Of a DNA stretch of 39,835 nt, positions 25,003 through 33,593 are shown in pieces (within the stretch, counting starts at the first letter, position 1; every line of letters begins with the position of its first letter). The DNA is from Williamwhitmania sp. GTDB lineage: Bacteria > Bacteroidota > Bacteroidia > Bacteroidales > Williamwhitmaniaceae. The notes under the pieces are model-generated. The model had not been told where the DNA came from and searched no databases. It saw only the letters and a program-made list of their open reading frames with translations. Both the position numbers and the translations under genes were made by a program. The DNA is taken from the NCBI GenBank assembly GCA_035529935.1, contig DATKVT010000065.1:1-39835 (forward strand). The letters are read 5' to 3'.

Positions 25003-26391
25003 ATGAGACGGTATTTTTTGATAACTCTAATATTATTGATTGGTGGTAGAATTACGTATGGCCAGTCTTTAAAAGGCGAAAATGGCGAGTTGGTAGTTAA
25101 TCGCCTGATGGATTCCTTGTGGATTCATCCCACCAGCTTTATCAACCATAACGATCCAAACTGGATCAGGCTAAACCAACATTTGCGATACATAGATATC
25201 TTAAAACTAAACGGTATAATACATTCTATTTTTTTTGATGATAACTCCTTTATACTTAATCGATCTCATGCTCATGAGGGATTTATTGGGCTGCTAAATA
25301 AATCGTTAAGCGATGGTAGATTAAAATCTTTTCACAAGGCAATTAGAAATGGATTTCGCGATTCAAAGCAACATCCAAACAACAAAATTGTAATGATTGA
25401 AGGGGATTCCTGGTTCGGTTATCCCATTTTTCTTAGCGACATTTCTGACCATTTGCGAAAGAAGAGCAACCTAGCATTGTACACCATGACAAGCGCTGGT
25501 GATTGGATCTCTAACATGATTTCAAGTCTGCAGTACGAGTATACCTACGTCAAAATAAAGCCCGATGTTTTTATTGTTAGTGGAGGGGGAAACGACATGG
25601 TTGGAGATTATCGTTTGTCGAACTTCGTTCAACGTTATCCTATTTCAACTGATGAACCGTTTTTGAACAGCTATCGTAATTACGTCATATTAAGATTGAT
25701 GAAAAAGCCAGTCAATATTTGCAGTTCAGAAAACTGCGATATTAACTATGCATTTTATAAAGATTCACTGGGGATATATAAGACTCAAGTAGACACAGCA
25801 TTGCTAGAACAGATTGTAACGGGAAGAAGGTATCTTAATAAGAATTTCTACAGATTTGTTGCCACCCTGAAGATAGAGTATAAAATGCTCTTTGAATCGC
25901 TCAAAAAAATTTCGCCGTCACAGTTCGATTCTCTAAAAATAATTACACAAGGGTATGATTACGTAGTACCAAGTTATAAAAAACAGTTTGGAATAAACAA
26001 TGGGGCCTATTTGAAAGAACCGCTCATGTTAAATGGTATAAATGACCCATATATAGAAGAGTCAATTATGAAAACAATCATATTTGAAATTAATGAAATG
26101 TTGATAGAGTTAGGTAAAGAATATAGCAATATATATCATGTAGATTCTCGTGGAATTACAGCATTTTACGAAAAATATCACAAGAAAAAGCCGAGCAGTT
26201 GTTGGCACGATGAGCTACATCCTAAATCGGTTATATTTGGCATAATTTCCGATACCTACTACGATGTAATTGAGAATAATATTCTATCAAAGCAGAAAGT
26301 TATTAGCGTTGTAGATACATACAGGGAAAAGGAGATGGTGAAAAACAGGAACAAAAAAGGGCATAAGCACTCAAAACAAAAATCACAATAA
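25003..26391 (+). CDS. Exported SGNH/GDSL-type hydrolase
   Basis: 462 residues from the ATG at 25003, giving a standard signal peptide ending near T-Y-G-Q; an ATG at 24976 adds nine residues. SGNH blocks are present: E-G-D-S-W-F (nucleophile S136), V-S-G-G-G-N-D-M (block III) and W-H-D-E-L-H-P (the Asp and His of the catalytic triad). Enzymes of this fold are esterases, lipases or sugar deacetylases. The C-terminus is Lys/His-rich and basic. It is flanked by non-coding sequence on both sides and is more AT-rich than its neighbours. The substrate is unknown. Confidence 0.75.
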   Translation: MRRYFLITLILLIGGRITYGQSLKGENGELVVNRLMDSLWIHPTSFINHNDPNWIRLNQHLRYIDILKLNGIIHSIFFDDNSFILNRSHAHEGFIGLLNKSLSDGRLKSFHKAIRNGFRDSKQHPNNKIVMIEGDSWFGYPIFLSDISDHLRKKSNLALYTMTSAGDWISNMISSLQYEYTYVKIKPDVFIVSGGGNDMVGDYRLSNFVQRYPISTDEPFLNSYRNYVILRLMKKPVNICSSENCDINYAFYKDSLGIYKTQVDTALLEQIVTGRRYLNKNFYRFVATLKIEYKMLFESLKKISPSQFDSLKIITQGYDYVVPSYKKQFGINNGAYLKEPLMLNGINDPYIEESIMKTIIFEINEMLIELGKEYSNIYHVDSRGITAFYEKYHKKKPSSCWHDELHPKSVIFGIISDTYYDVIENNILSKQKVISVVDTYREKEMVKNRNKKGHKHSKQKSQ

Positions 26392-26555
26392 TCGCAACAA
26401 TGCAAAAGGAAGCTTACGGTTTTCAAAATTGTGTTGCTGAATGAATTTGGTATACAAAAATTTCAAGAATGGCAAGGTTTTTAGATGTCATCCCAAAAAG
26501 TGTGTAAAGTGAGGTTTTTTCTAAATTTAGGTTGCAACACTTTTAAATTTAGGAT

Positions 26556-26785
26556 ATGAAAAACCTACGTTTTATAAAAGAGCAAGTTTCGAAGGTTTTG
26601 GAAGAAATAGCCCTTCGCTACGGAATGCTTAAGCAACTGGAATTGGGGCTTTTTTTATTGCATATTTATTTACCTTGAAGCCAACAATGGCAAGGGCTAT
26701 AAAGGATTTAGAACTTAGCCACAAGGAACAGGACTTACTCAATGATGCCAATGCAGTAATCGCCGAAATAATGGTTGGAAGGTAA
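26556..26785 (+). pseudogene. Broken reading frame of unknown family
   Basis: A frame starting MKNLRFIKEQVSKVLEEI stops after 40 codons at 26676-26678. An overlapping frame, offset by one base, continues as K-P-T-M-A-R-A-I-K-D-L-E-L and ends at 26783-26785. Together they look like one small helical protein split by a frameshift. Upstream (26490-26512) lies CCAAAAAGTGTGTAAAG, which resembles the end of some insertion sequences, so an IS remnant is possible. Family not recognised. Confidence 0.35.
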
Positions 26786-26825
26786 ACCGTTGAAACGGTT
26801 TTCAGATTCCAACACCCATTTATAA

Positions 26826-26845
26826 CCCACGGTTAAAACTGTGGG
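26826..26845. repeat. REP-like hairpin
   Basis: CCCAC and GTGGG enclose GTT/AAC around an A-rich loop. Similar hairpins are common between Bacteroidota genes. It opens the repeat-rich gap between the SGNH gene and mgtA (26786-27292), for which I see no coding content. Confidence 0.55.
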
Positions 26846-26990
26846 CTATGTAGGTTCTTGGGTTGTTCATTGGGCGAAAAGCATTTCGCCCATACAGTTG
26901 ATGAAATTCTTTTAATTCCTCTAAACCCGCGTTGCGGGATCTCCGCTTCGCTACGGCTTCATTAACTTCCTTTATCAACTTATTGTGATT

Positions 26991-27040
26991 GCGGTGCAGG
27001 GCAACTGTGGTGAATTGAACAGCAATTGTGCGTGCACCGC
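26991..27040. repeat. Interspersed palindromic repeat, copy 1
   Basis: GCGGTGCA (26991-26998) is the exact reverse complement of TGCACCGC (27033-27040). The left flank TGTGATTGC and the right-hand GCGTGC recur at 38634-38690 in a diverged copy. Confidence 0.55.
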
Positions 27041-27062
27041 TCGCGCTTGGTATGTTTCATTT

Positions 27063-27108
27063 CCGGGGTTTCCCCCCCGGCTACAAACATGCAACCCCTC
27101 TGGGGTTG
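27063..27108. repeat. Two adjacent GC-rich hairpins
   Basis: CCGGGG (27063-27068) pairs with CCCCGG (27075-27080). CAACCCC (27092-27098) pairs with GGGGTTG (27102-27108) around TCT. They are likely REP-type elements or decayed terminators; nothing codes here. Confidence 0.55.
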
Positions 27109-27148
27109 GGCTATAGAACGAATTTTTTTTGTCCCTACATTGGTTGAA

Positions 27149-27198
27149 TTCCTCTAACTTCCTCTAACTTCCTCTAACTTCCTCTAACTTCCTCTAAC
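27149..27198. repeat. Five tandem copies of a 10-bp repeat
   Basis: TTCCTCTAAC is repeated five times without error, then continues as degenerate units (CCCGTATAACT, CCCGTTTAACT, TCTGAATAACT) to about 27240. It lies about 90 bp before the mgtA promoter box. Copy number could vary between strains. Confidence 0.9.
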
Positions 27199-27292
27199 TC
27201 CCGTATAACTCCCGTTTAACTTCTGAATAACTTCCGAATCTTTTAACCTTTTTTAAGTAACCAAACAGCAGCACCATATTGTAAAATTAGCC

Positions 27293-27432
27293 TACTTTTG
27301 CCTTGCAAATTAATTCTCACTTCTTATGGACGATGGCCCTTTTAGTAGAAAGAATGCAGTAACAACCACGCATCAATAGGGGGTGAGTAGCGGTTTGCCT
27401 CTCTTTTTGGTGCATTAATAGAGGCATTACCA
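27293..27432 (+). promoter_or_regulatory. mgtA promoter box and leader with short ORF and hairpin
   Basis: TACTTTTG (27293-27300) matches TAnnTTTG, so transcription probably starts near 27307 and leaves a leader of about 125 nt. The leader holds a 17-codon frame starting MDDGPFSRK (27326-27379) and a hairpin, GCCTCT (27397-27402) with AGAGGC (27420-27425), extended by GGT/ACC next to the ATG at 27433. Leader peptides and structured leaders control mgtA in enterobacteria. A similar role here is inference from layout only. Confidence 0.4.
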
Positions 27433-30120
27433 ATGATTAAAGTTGCAAAGAAAATTGGCTCCACCTTTTCCAACGCAGGCGGGCTAAACCAGGGGGCTAC
27501 TGTGCGGTTACGGCAGGCAGCTCAGCTTTCCACTACACATCTCTATGACTTTCTTGAGACCAAACCGGAGGGATTAACTGCCGAGGAGGTTGAGCTAAGG
27601 CAGGAACAGTATGGGCAAAACGATGTGAGGCACGATAGACCTCCAACGTGGTACCGACAGCTGCTCGACGCCTTTATCAATCCCTTTGTGGGCATTCTAG
27701 TGCTCATTGCAGTTGTTTCGTTCATTATTGATGTGTGGCTGGCCCCACCTGAAGAGAAAGAGTATAAAACGGTGGTGGTGGTCTCCATTATGGTGCTCAT
27801 TAGTTCCATGCTCCGCTTTGTGCAGGAGTTCAAGAGTAGTCGGGCTGCGGAACGGTTGAAAAGCATGGTAAAAACCACCGCTACGGTGCATCGCCAGCCT
27901 ACCAGTCGGCAGGAGGTGGAGATTGGCGAGCTGGTCCCTGGTGACATCATATTCCTCTCCGCCGGCGATATGATTCCGGCCGATTGCCGTATTCTCCAGT
28001 CGAAAGACCTCTTTATAAACCAGTCGGTGCTTACCGGTGAAGCGTTACCTGTGGAAAAGCGAGACCATCCGGTGGATGAGGCCAACAGGATGTCGACCTT
28101 GGAACTCACGAACCTCTGCTTCATGGGAACCAATGTGGAGAGTGGAACGGCCACGGCAATTGTTGTGAATAAGGGCAACCTTACCTACTTTGGCAGCATT
28201 ACAAGCACCTTGTCGGGCAAGCGTGCCGAAACCAGTTTCGACAAGGGGATAAAGAAGATTAGCTGGTTGCTCATCCGCTTTATGGTGGTGATGGTGCCGC
28301 TCATCTTTCTCATCAACGGCTTAGTTAAGGGAAACTGGTTCGATGCGCTGCTATTTGCCATTGCGGTGGCCGTGGGCTTAACGCCCGAAATGCTTCCCAT
28401 GATTGTTACAGCAAACCTTGCCAAGGGAGCCGTGAACATGAGCAAGCGTAAGGTGATTGTGAAGCGCCTCAACGCTATTCAAAATCTGGGCGCCATGAAT
28501 GTGCTCTGCACCGACAAGACAGGAACCCTTACCCTCGATAAAATTGTGCTGGAGCGCCACCTGAACGTGATGGGCTACGACGACCATGAGGTGCTGAAAT
28601 GGGCCTACCTTAACAGCTATCACCAAACGGGTCTCAAAAGCTTGCTCGATATGGCAATTCTGCAGCACGTGGAGCTTCACGATACCATGGTGGAGGAGCG
28701 CTACGAAAAGGTGGATGAGATACCATTCGACTTTATGCGGCGGCGTCTCTCCGTTATTCTTCGGCAGAGCAACGGAAAGCACCTGCTCATCTGTAAGGGA
28801 GCCGTGGAGGAGATGCTGGATATGTGCAGCCTTGTGTACGACCCCGGCGACGATAACCAGCTGCAAATTGCCTCCGACGAGGTTGTTCCTCTCGAAGATG
28901 AAATTCGGGATGGGGTTCTTCGGCAGGCCAAAAAGCTCAACGAGGATGGTATGCGGGTTCTCCTGATTGCCGTTAAGTTTTTTGATGACCGTGAGTTGAA
29001 CTACTCGGTAGCCGATGAGAAAGATATGCTTCTTATTGGTCTTATTGGGTTTCTTGACCCTGCTAAACCCACTGCGAAAGATGCCATTGAGTCGCTGCAC
29101 GAGCTTGGAGTGGAGGTAAAGGTGCTCACCGGTGATAACGAGATTGTAACCGGTAAAATTTGCCGGGAGGTGGGCATACCCGTTAGCACCATCATGCTGG
29201 GTAGCGAACTGGAGCAGCTCACCGACAGCGCATTGCGGGATCGCATCAACGACATTAGCATATTCGCCAAGCTGAGCCCAGACCAGAAAATTAGGGTGGT
29301 ACAGAACCTACAAGCCATTGGGCATACCGTTGGCTTTATGGGCGATGGCATAAACGATGCGGGAGCACTCCGCGTGGCCGACGTAGGCATTTCGGTGGAT
29401 ACAGCCACCGACATCTCCAAGGAGAGTGCCGACATCATTTTATTGGAAAAGGATCTTACCGTTCTTCGGAAGGGAATTGTATACGGTAGGCGCACCTTTG
29501 GAAATATTCTGAAGTATATCAAAATGACCGCCAGCAGCAACTTTGGTAACATGTTTAGCATGCTTGGCGCCAGCATCTTTCTACCATTCCTACCCATGCT
29601 ACCGGCCCAGCTACTTATGCAGAACTTGCTTTACGATATGTCCCAAATCGCCATACCGCTCGATACAGTCGACAAGGAGTACATCGATAGGCCAAGGAAG
29701 TGGGACACCTCCGGGATAACCCGGTTTATTCTCTACATCGGGCCCATCAGCTCCATTTTCGACTACGCCACCTTTGCCCTGATGTTTTTCTTCTTCAAGG
29801 CCTCTTCACCTGAGCATCAAAGCCTTTTTCAGAGCGGATGGTTTGTGGAAGGACTGCTCTCCCAAACGCTCATTGTGCATCTAATTCGCACCCGTAGGGT
29901 TCCCTTCTTCCAGAGCTGGGCCACCCCTCCGGTAATTCTGCTTACACTGCTCATTATGACCATTGGCATTGCAATTCCCATGATGCCCTGGGCGGGAGCA
30001 ATGGGACTTCAACCTCTTCCACCACTTTACTTCCTCTTTTTGTTGGTTATACTGGTATCGTATGCCCTGCTAACGCAGGTTGTTAAGGGGTGGTTTATTC
30101 GGAAATTCCACGACTTTTAG
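27433..30120 (+). CDS. mgtA: MgtA-type magnesium-importing P-type ATPase
   Basis: 895 residues, normal for P3B ATPases. Cytoplasmic N-terminus; actuator domain with L-T-G-E-A-L-P-V-E; phosphorylation motif C-T-D361-K-T-G-T-L-T; nucleotide domain with L-L-I-C-K-G-A-V-E-E-M; hinge V-L-T-G-D-N and M-G-D-G-I-N-D-A-G-A-L; C-terminal helices with N-L-L-Y-D-M-S-Q-I-A-I-P typical of Mg-ATPases. It uses ATP to bring Mg(II) into the cytoplasm. It is transcribed alone behind its own promoter box and leader. Other divalent ions such as Ni(II) can be carried by some relatives. Confidence 0.92.
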   Translation: MIKVAKKIGSTFSNAGGLNQGATVRLRQAAQLSTTHLYDFLETKPEGLTAEEVELRQEQYGQNDVRHDRPPTWYRQLLDAFINPFVGILVLIAVVSFIIDVWLAPPEEKEYKTVVVVSIMVLISSMLRFVQEFKSSRAAERLKSMVKTTATVHRQPTSRQEVEIGELVPGDIIFLSAGDMIPADCRILQSKDLFINQSVLTGEALPVEKRDHPVDEANRMSTLELTNLCFMGTNVESGTATAIVVNKGNLTYFGSITSTLSGKRAETSFDKGIKKISWLLIRFMVVMVPLIFLINGLVKGNWFDALLFAIAVAVGLTPEMLPMIVTANLAKGAVNMSKRKVIVKRLNAIQNLGAMNVLCTDKTGTLTLDKIVLERHLNVMGYDDHEVLKWAYLNSYHQTGLKSLLDMAILQHVELHDTMVEERYEKVDEIPFDFMRRRLSVILRQSNGKHLLICKGAVEEMLDMCSLVYDPGDDNQLQIASDEVVPLEDEIRDGVLRQAKKLNEDGMRVLLIAVKFFDDRELNYSVADEKDMLLIGLIGFLDPAKPTAKDAIESLHELGVEVKVLTGDNEIVTGKICREVGIPVSTIMLGSELEQLTDSALRDRINDISIFAKLSPDQKIRVVQNLQAIGHTVGFMGDGINDAGALRVADVGISVDTATDISKESADIILLEKDLTVLRKGIVYGRRTFGNILKYIKMTASSNFGNMFSMLGASIFLPFLPMLPAQLLMQNLLYDMSQIAIPLDTVDKEYIDRPRKWDTSGITRFILYIGPISSIFDYATFALMFFFFKASSPEHQSLFQSGWFVEGLLSQTLIVHLIRTRRVPFFQSWATPPVILLTLLIMTIGIAIPMMPWAGAMGLQPLPPLYFLFLLVILVSYALLTQVVKGWFIRKFHDF

Positions 30121-30395
30121 GGAGTACTCAGCAAAGGATTGGAGCTAGCCAAGCGGTTGTTAAGCTAGTCAAGTAGCAGTTACTTATGCACGGAATAGGG
30201 TAGATGGCAGCGACTATCAGAAATAGTATGTCTCAGTTTTTTGGCATGTATGTTAAACACTCAGTGTTCAATAGATTTTTATCGACTAAATTGTAATTAT
30301 TTGTATTACAGTAGAATAATGATTATTATCCTAGATATGAATTAGTATTTTTGAAAAAAAATTACTTTTTTCTTGCTTTTTGGTAGATGATATAC
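30121..30395. other. Intergenic gap with nothing recognised
   Basis: Between mgtA and the tetR 2 promoter the sequence is AT-rich in its second half. I find no open frame, strong hairpin or repeat. Near 30136-30172 there is a weak GCTAG-containing repeat that does not form a convincing terminator. Confidence 0.6.
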
Positions 30396-30418
30396 TATAT
30401 TTGTAAGTAAATGATTAC
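30396..30418 (+). promoter_or_regulatory. Promoter box and operator of TetR regulator 2
   Basis: TATATTTG (30396-30403) matches the -7 consensus, with TTG at 30373-30375 twenty bases upstream. GTAAG-N6-ATTAC (30403-30418) begins on the last G of that box, the same geometry as at 17586-17601. One arm differs by one base from the other three copies. Confidence 0.7.
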
Positions 30419-30432
30419 ATTCATATCTTAAA

Positions 30433-31023
30433 ATGGAACGACAGAACACAGACGTAAGGCAGGAGCAGATAAAGCAAGCGGTGCTGGACATTATCTACAC
30501 CGACGGGCTTAAGAACTTATCCACGCGGAATCTGGCAAAGCGTATAGGCCTTAGCGAGGGGGCCATTTTTCGGCATTTCTCCACCAAGCAGGATATCATC
30601 CTCTCCATTATTGGCGATGTTCAAAGCGATTTTATAGGCGAGCTTCGGCGGATTGCCACCTCCGAGATTGCCCCGGCCGAGCGGTTGGAGAAGTTTATTT
30701 GCGCTACCATTCGTTACCTTGTCAAGAATAAGGGTATTACAATGTTGCTCTTTTCGGAGGCCTCGCACAACAACGACGCGGAGCTGAAGAGCAGCTTGCA
30801 GCAAATCTTTAATAATCAGAAACAGCTGGTTAGCAAAATTATTCTGGATGGCATTGCTGCTGGGCTGTGGGATGAAGGCATACCCGTTGAGAACGTCGCC
30901 ATGCTTTACATGGGAATACCGATATCGCTCAACATTGAGATGATTTTGGGCGGTGGGGTATTCCATGAGGATAACTTTTGCTCGCGAATGCTGATGCTGT
31001 TGCTTAAGGTGCTTAGGAAGTAA
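30433..31023 (+). CDS. TetR/AcrR-family repressor 2
   Basis: 196 residues, aligned end to end with the regulator at 17609 without internal gaps and more than half identical by eye. Its recognition region S-E-G-A-I-F-R-H-F-S-T-K-Q-D-I-I-L-S-I-I is nearly the same, so both probably read the same GTAAG palindrome. Differences concentrate in the ligand domain (S-E-A-S-H-N here, S-G-A-L-N-N there). It is followed by a perfect palindrome and a permease-porin-FmdE-flavoprotein run it likely controls. Codon use is more GC-rich than in regulator 1, so the duplication is not recent. Confidence 0.88.
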   Translation: MERQNTDVRQEQIKQAVLDIIYTDGLKNLSTRNLAKRIGLSEGAIFRHFSTKQDIILSIIGDVQSDFIGELRRIATSEIAPAERLEKFICATIRYLVKNKGITMLLFSEASHNNDAELKSSLQQIFNNQKQLVSKIILDGIAAGLWDEGIPVENVAMLYMGIPISLNIEMILGGGVFHEDNFCSRMLMLLLKVLRK

Positions 31024-31041
31024 TTTTTTTTTGAACAAATA

Positions 31042-31057
31042 GTAAGTAATTACTTAC
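31042..31057 (+). promoter_or_regulatory. TetR operator ahead of the TSUP operon
   Basis: GTAAGTAATTACTTAC is a perfect 16-bp palindrome, 14 bp before the TSUP start codon. It is the best of the four GTAAG-N6-CTTAC sites and should be the strongest binding site. Confidence 0.72.
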
Positions 31058-31071
31058 ATAAATTTAGCGTT

Positions 31072-31824
31072 ATGGTTTATGGAGTTGTTTTTTTCATAAT
31101 CGCCGTTGCCTCCTTCGTTTTTGCCATGCTAGGGTTGGGAGGAGGAATGGTGTATGTGCCGGTATTGAACTGGGCCGGGTTCGACATGGTTTCTGTCGCA
31201 ATCCCCTTGGGCTTATTGCTTAATGGTTTAAACACGGCACTGGTACTCATCCCTTTTGCCCGCAAGAAGATGGTGGACTGGAAGGGAGGTGCAGTGATGG
31301 CTGCTACCGCGCTAATCGCCTCACCGCTAGGCGCAATGGCAAGCGTGCACATGCCGGTAAAGACTCTTAAAATTCTTTTTGCCGTCATGGTGGTAGCTGC
31401 TGCACTACGGACGCTTTGGATTTCAGCAAGTGCGGAACCCGATGCTATGCTGTCGCTTCGCAAGCGTAGCACGATCGGTTTTTTTGTTGGCTCATTTGCG
31501 GGTTTTATTGGTGGAATGCTGGGCATCGGTGGTGGCTTTATTATTGCTCCAATTCTTATGATGATGGGGTATAAGACTAAGGAGGCCGCTGCTACCACTG
31601 CTTTCGTTGTAACGTTTTCCTCTCTGTCGGGTTACCTCGGGCATGTGTCGCAGGGACACATGAACTGGTGGCTTACGGCAATTGTGGTGGTGGCAGTTAT
31701 CATTGGCTCCCAGCTGGGAGGATCGTATATGACCAAAAAGGCAAAGTCGAAGCAGGTGAAGATTGCCTATGCGGTGGTACTGCTGCTTATTGCTACTAAA
31801 ATGATTTATGGTGTAATTGCTTAG
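31072..31824 (+). CDS. TSUP (TauE/SafE) family membrane permease
   Basis: 250 residues with about eight membrane helices in two repeats. Each repeat starts with a glycine-rich motif: L-G-L-G-G-G-M-V-Y-V-P near 20 and L-G-I-G-G-G-F-I-I-A-P near 155, the hallmark of TSUP transporters. Members export or import sulfur-containing anions (sulfite, sulfoacetate, thiosulfate) or other small organic anions. It is the first gene after the perfect TetR operator and 2 bp before the porin gene. The ion carried is unknown; the redox and Cys-rich partners downstream make a sulfur compound plausible. Confidence 0.85.
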   Translation: MVYGVVFFIIAVASFVFAMLGLGGGMVYVPVLNWAGFDMVSVAIPLGLLLNGLNTALVLIPFARKKMVDWKGGAVMAATALIASPLGAMASVHMPVKTLKILFAVMVVAAALRTLWISASAEPDAMLSLRKRSTIGFFVGSFAGFIGGMLGIGGGFIIAPILMMMGYKTKEAAATTAFVVTFSSLSGYLGHVSQGHMNWWLTAIVVVAVIIGSQLGGSYMTKKAKSKQVKIAYAVVLLLIATKMIYGVIA

Positions 31825-31826
31825 CT

Positions 31827-32831
31827 ATGAAAACAATATTGCTAGCGTTAATGGGGGTAATGACGATGTTTCTTGCCTCAACTACTGCCTACTCACAGGA
31901 GAAGGGCACAATGGAATGGAATGGATACATACAAACTCGGCTGAGCAGCAACTTTGATGAGTCAACCGAGTTTACCATCCGAAGGGCCAAGTTGTGGGTA
32001 AACGGTACCTTGCCCCAAGCCGACTATATTTCCTATAATGTTCAGCTGGTTTACCGGTCGTTTAGTGATGACGCGCTGATGTTTCAGGATGCCTACGCCA
32101 ACCTAAGGCTCGGAAGCTATGGGACTTTACGTGCAGGACGCTTTGTTCCTGACTTTATGCTTGAGCGTAGTCAGCCAGACTATAAGATTCCAGTATTGGA
32201 GAGGGCCGATGTTGTCAATGGCTTAATTCACAACTCAAAGCAGATGGCCCGCGAAATTGGGGCGCAGTATACATTTCAGAGCGATGCATCACCGCTACAC
32301 TTCAGCTTGGGTGTATATAATGCCAACGTAGATAAGCCAGAGCATAGCAAGGATAATTCGTTGCTTGTGACTTCCAGAGCCTCGGTGAAGGTATTTAATG
32401 CTGATAAAAGTTGGCTAACCCTTGGTGCGTCTGCTGCTTATAGGCATCTGGACAATATTGGTCTCCCAACCATTTACAAGGCCGACAGCCTTCTTTCGGG
32501 AGAGGATTTCCGCTGGGGGTTTGAAGCCCTGCTGCACTTGAATAGCCTTGAATTACAGGGCGAATTTGTTCAGGCGAACATCAATAGCGACATCGCAAAT
32601 GGTTACTATGGCTTACTTACTTGGTCGTTTGCCCGCAAGTACCAATCGGTTGTCTTTACCGAAAAGTACGATGACCTCAACCCTGCTACTAGTAACAATG
32701 CATGGTATGGCCTGGGATTCAATTATCAAATTTCAGGGAAGACCAAGCTGATGGCCGATTTCAAGGGGAGGACCGTGATGGGACGCAGCGTGAACGGTGG
32801 TGATATCCAGCTGCAGGTATTTTTCAACTAA
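31827..32831 (+). CDS. Outer-membrane porin (phosphate-selective porin O/P-like)
   Basis: 334 residues: a signal peptide ending near A-Y-S-Q, then alternating beta strands with aromatic girdles, R-R-A-K-L-W-V-N-G and Y-A-N-L-R-L in the early strands, G-R-F-V-P-D-F-M-L-E, and a final strand ending in F-F-N. This is the pattern of the OprO/OprP-type family, common in Bacteroidota. It would let small anions cross the outer membrane, matching an inner-membrane TSUP permease two bases upstream. Specificity cannot be read from sequence. Confidence 0.82.
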   Translation: MKTILLALMGVMTMFLASTTAYSQEKGTMEWNGYIQTRLSSNFDESTEFTIRRAKLWVNGTLPQADYISYNVQLVYRSFSDDALMFQDAYANLRLGSYGTLRAGRFVPDFMLERSQPDYKIPVLERADVVNGLIHNSKQMAREIGAQYTFQSDASPLHFSLGVYNANVDKPEHSKDNSLLVTSRASVKVFNADKSWLTLGASAAYRHLDNIGLPTIYKADSLLSGEDFRWGFEALLHLNSLELQGEFVQANINSDIANGYYGLLTWSFARKYQSVVFTEKYDDLNPATSNNAWYGLGFNYQISGKTKLMADFKGRTVMGRSVNGGDIQLQVFFN

Positions 32832-32922
32832 TGGTCTCATTGTGGAGGTCGAAGCTTAACTAAGAGCGATAGATGTTTAATTCACAGATAGTTCAGTTTG
32901 TTTAACCTAATAAATTAGTGTT

Positions 32923-33525
32923 ATGATTAATCCAAAAGATTGGCTCGAATTCGGGCAAAAATTTCACGGACACAAATGCCCTGCTATGCCCATGGGCTTA
33001 AGGGTAGGTGCTGCCGCAATGAATGCATTGGGTGTTGAACGCGCCAAAGATGGTCAGCTGGTTGCTTTTGTTGACCTAGGCGAGGACCATTGTGCTACCT
33101 GCTACGGAGACGGTTTGCAGGTAATCCTCGGAACTACCTTTGGCAAGGGGAATATTAAGAAAACCCACAAGGGGAAGTGGGCTGTTACCGTTGTTGAGCG
33201 TGCCACCGGCAGGGCCGTAAGAGTAACACCAACTGCAGAAGCCATGCTTAACAATAAGAAGTCTTCTTTCTTTACTGACTACCGTATGGTTGGCAAGCCC
33301 GCTAGCACGGTGCCAGCCGAAGTTGTAGATCCTTTGGTTATCAGTGTAATGAGCGCACCCGATGAGAAGTTATTCTCCGTTTCACCCATTTTTGAATACA
33401 AGCTCGAACCTAAGAAGGACAGCTTCAATGGTTTTGTTTGTGAGGAGTGTGGAGAAATGACCGTTACCGAATATGGCCGCATTAAGGGCGATAAGAAGGT
33501 TTGCATCGATTGCCTAAACAAGTAA
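32923..33525 (+). CDS. FmdE-family protein with C-terminal zinc ribbon
   Basis: 200 residues. The N-terminal FmdE domain shows F-H-G-H17-K-C19-P-A and, further on, G-E-D-H56-C57-A-T-C60-Y-G-D-G, conserved Cys/His that bind a metal, probably zinc, in relatives. A C-terminal ribbon has C173-E-E-C176 and C194-I-D-C197. It is named after subunit E of formylmethanofuran dehydrogenase, but stand-alone members occur widely without methanogenesis genes and their function is unclear. No signal peptide, so cytoplasmic. It lies in the TetR 2 operon between the porin and the flavoprotein. Confidence 0.83.
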   Translation: MINPKDWLEFGQKFHGHKCPAMPMGLRVGAAAMNALGVERAKDGQLVAFVDLGEDHCATCYGDGLQVILGTTFGKGNIKKTHKGKWAVTVVERATGRAVRVTPTAEAMLNNKKSSFFTDYRMVGKPASTVPAEVVDPLVISVMSAPDEKLFSVSPIFEYKLEPKKDSFNGFVCEECGEMTVTEYGRIKGDKKVCIDCLNK

Positions 33526-33593
33526 AGATTCCTTACGTTGTTGTTCTCCTGCTTATTGCAGCTTAATTGATTTACGGTGTGGTTGCCTGGCTG
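33525..33593 (+). pseudogene. Remnant of the 3' end of a second TSUP gene
   Basis: The frame right after the FmdE stop reads K-I-P-Y-V-V-V-L-L-L-I-A-A-stop-L-I-Y-G-V-V-A. The TSUP gene at 31072 ends K-I-A-Y-A-V-V-L-L-L-I-A-T-K-M-I-Y-G-V-I-A. The DNA also matches over about 65 bp, with an in-frame stop and several substitutions. Only the tail is left, so it is a relic of duplication or recombination. Confidence 0.7.

Noticed and set aside
27149-27240. CRISPR-like array
   Set aside because: The repeats are only 10 bp and directly adjacent, with no spacers, and no cas genes are present.
28378-29100. A 240-codon open frame on the minus strand
   Set aside because: It is antisense to the catalytic core of mgtA, His/Leu/Val-rich, and without a family pattern.
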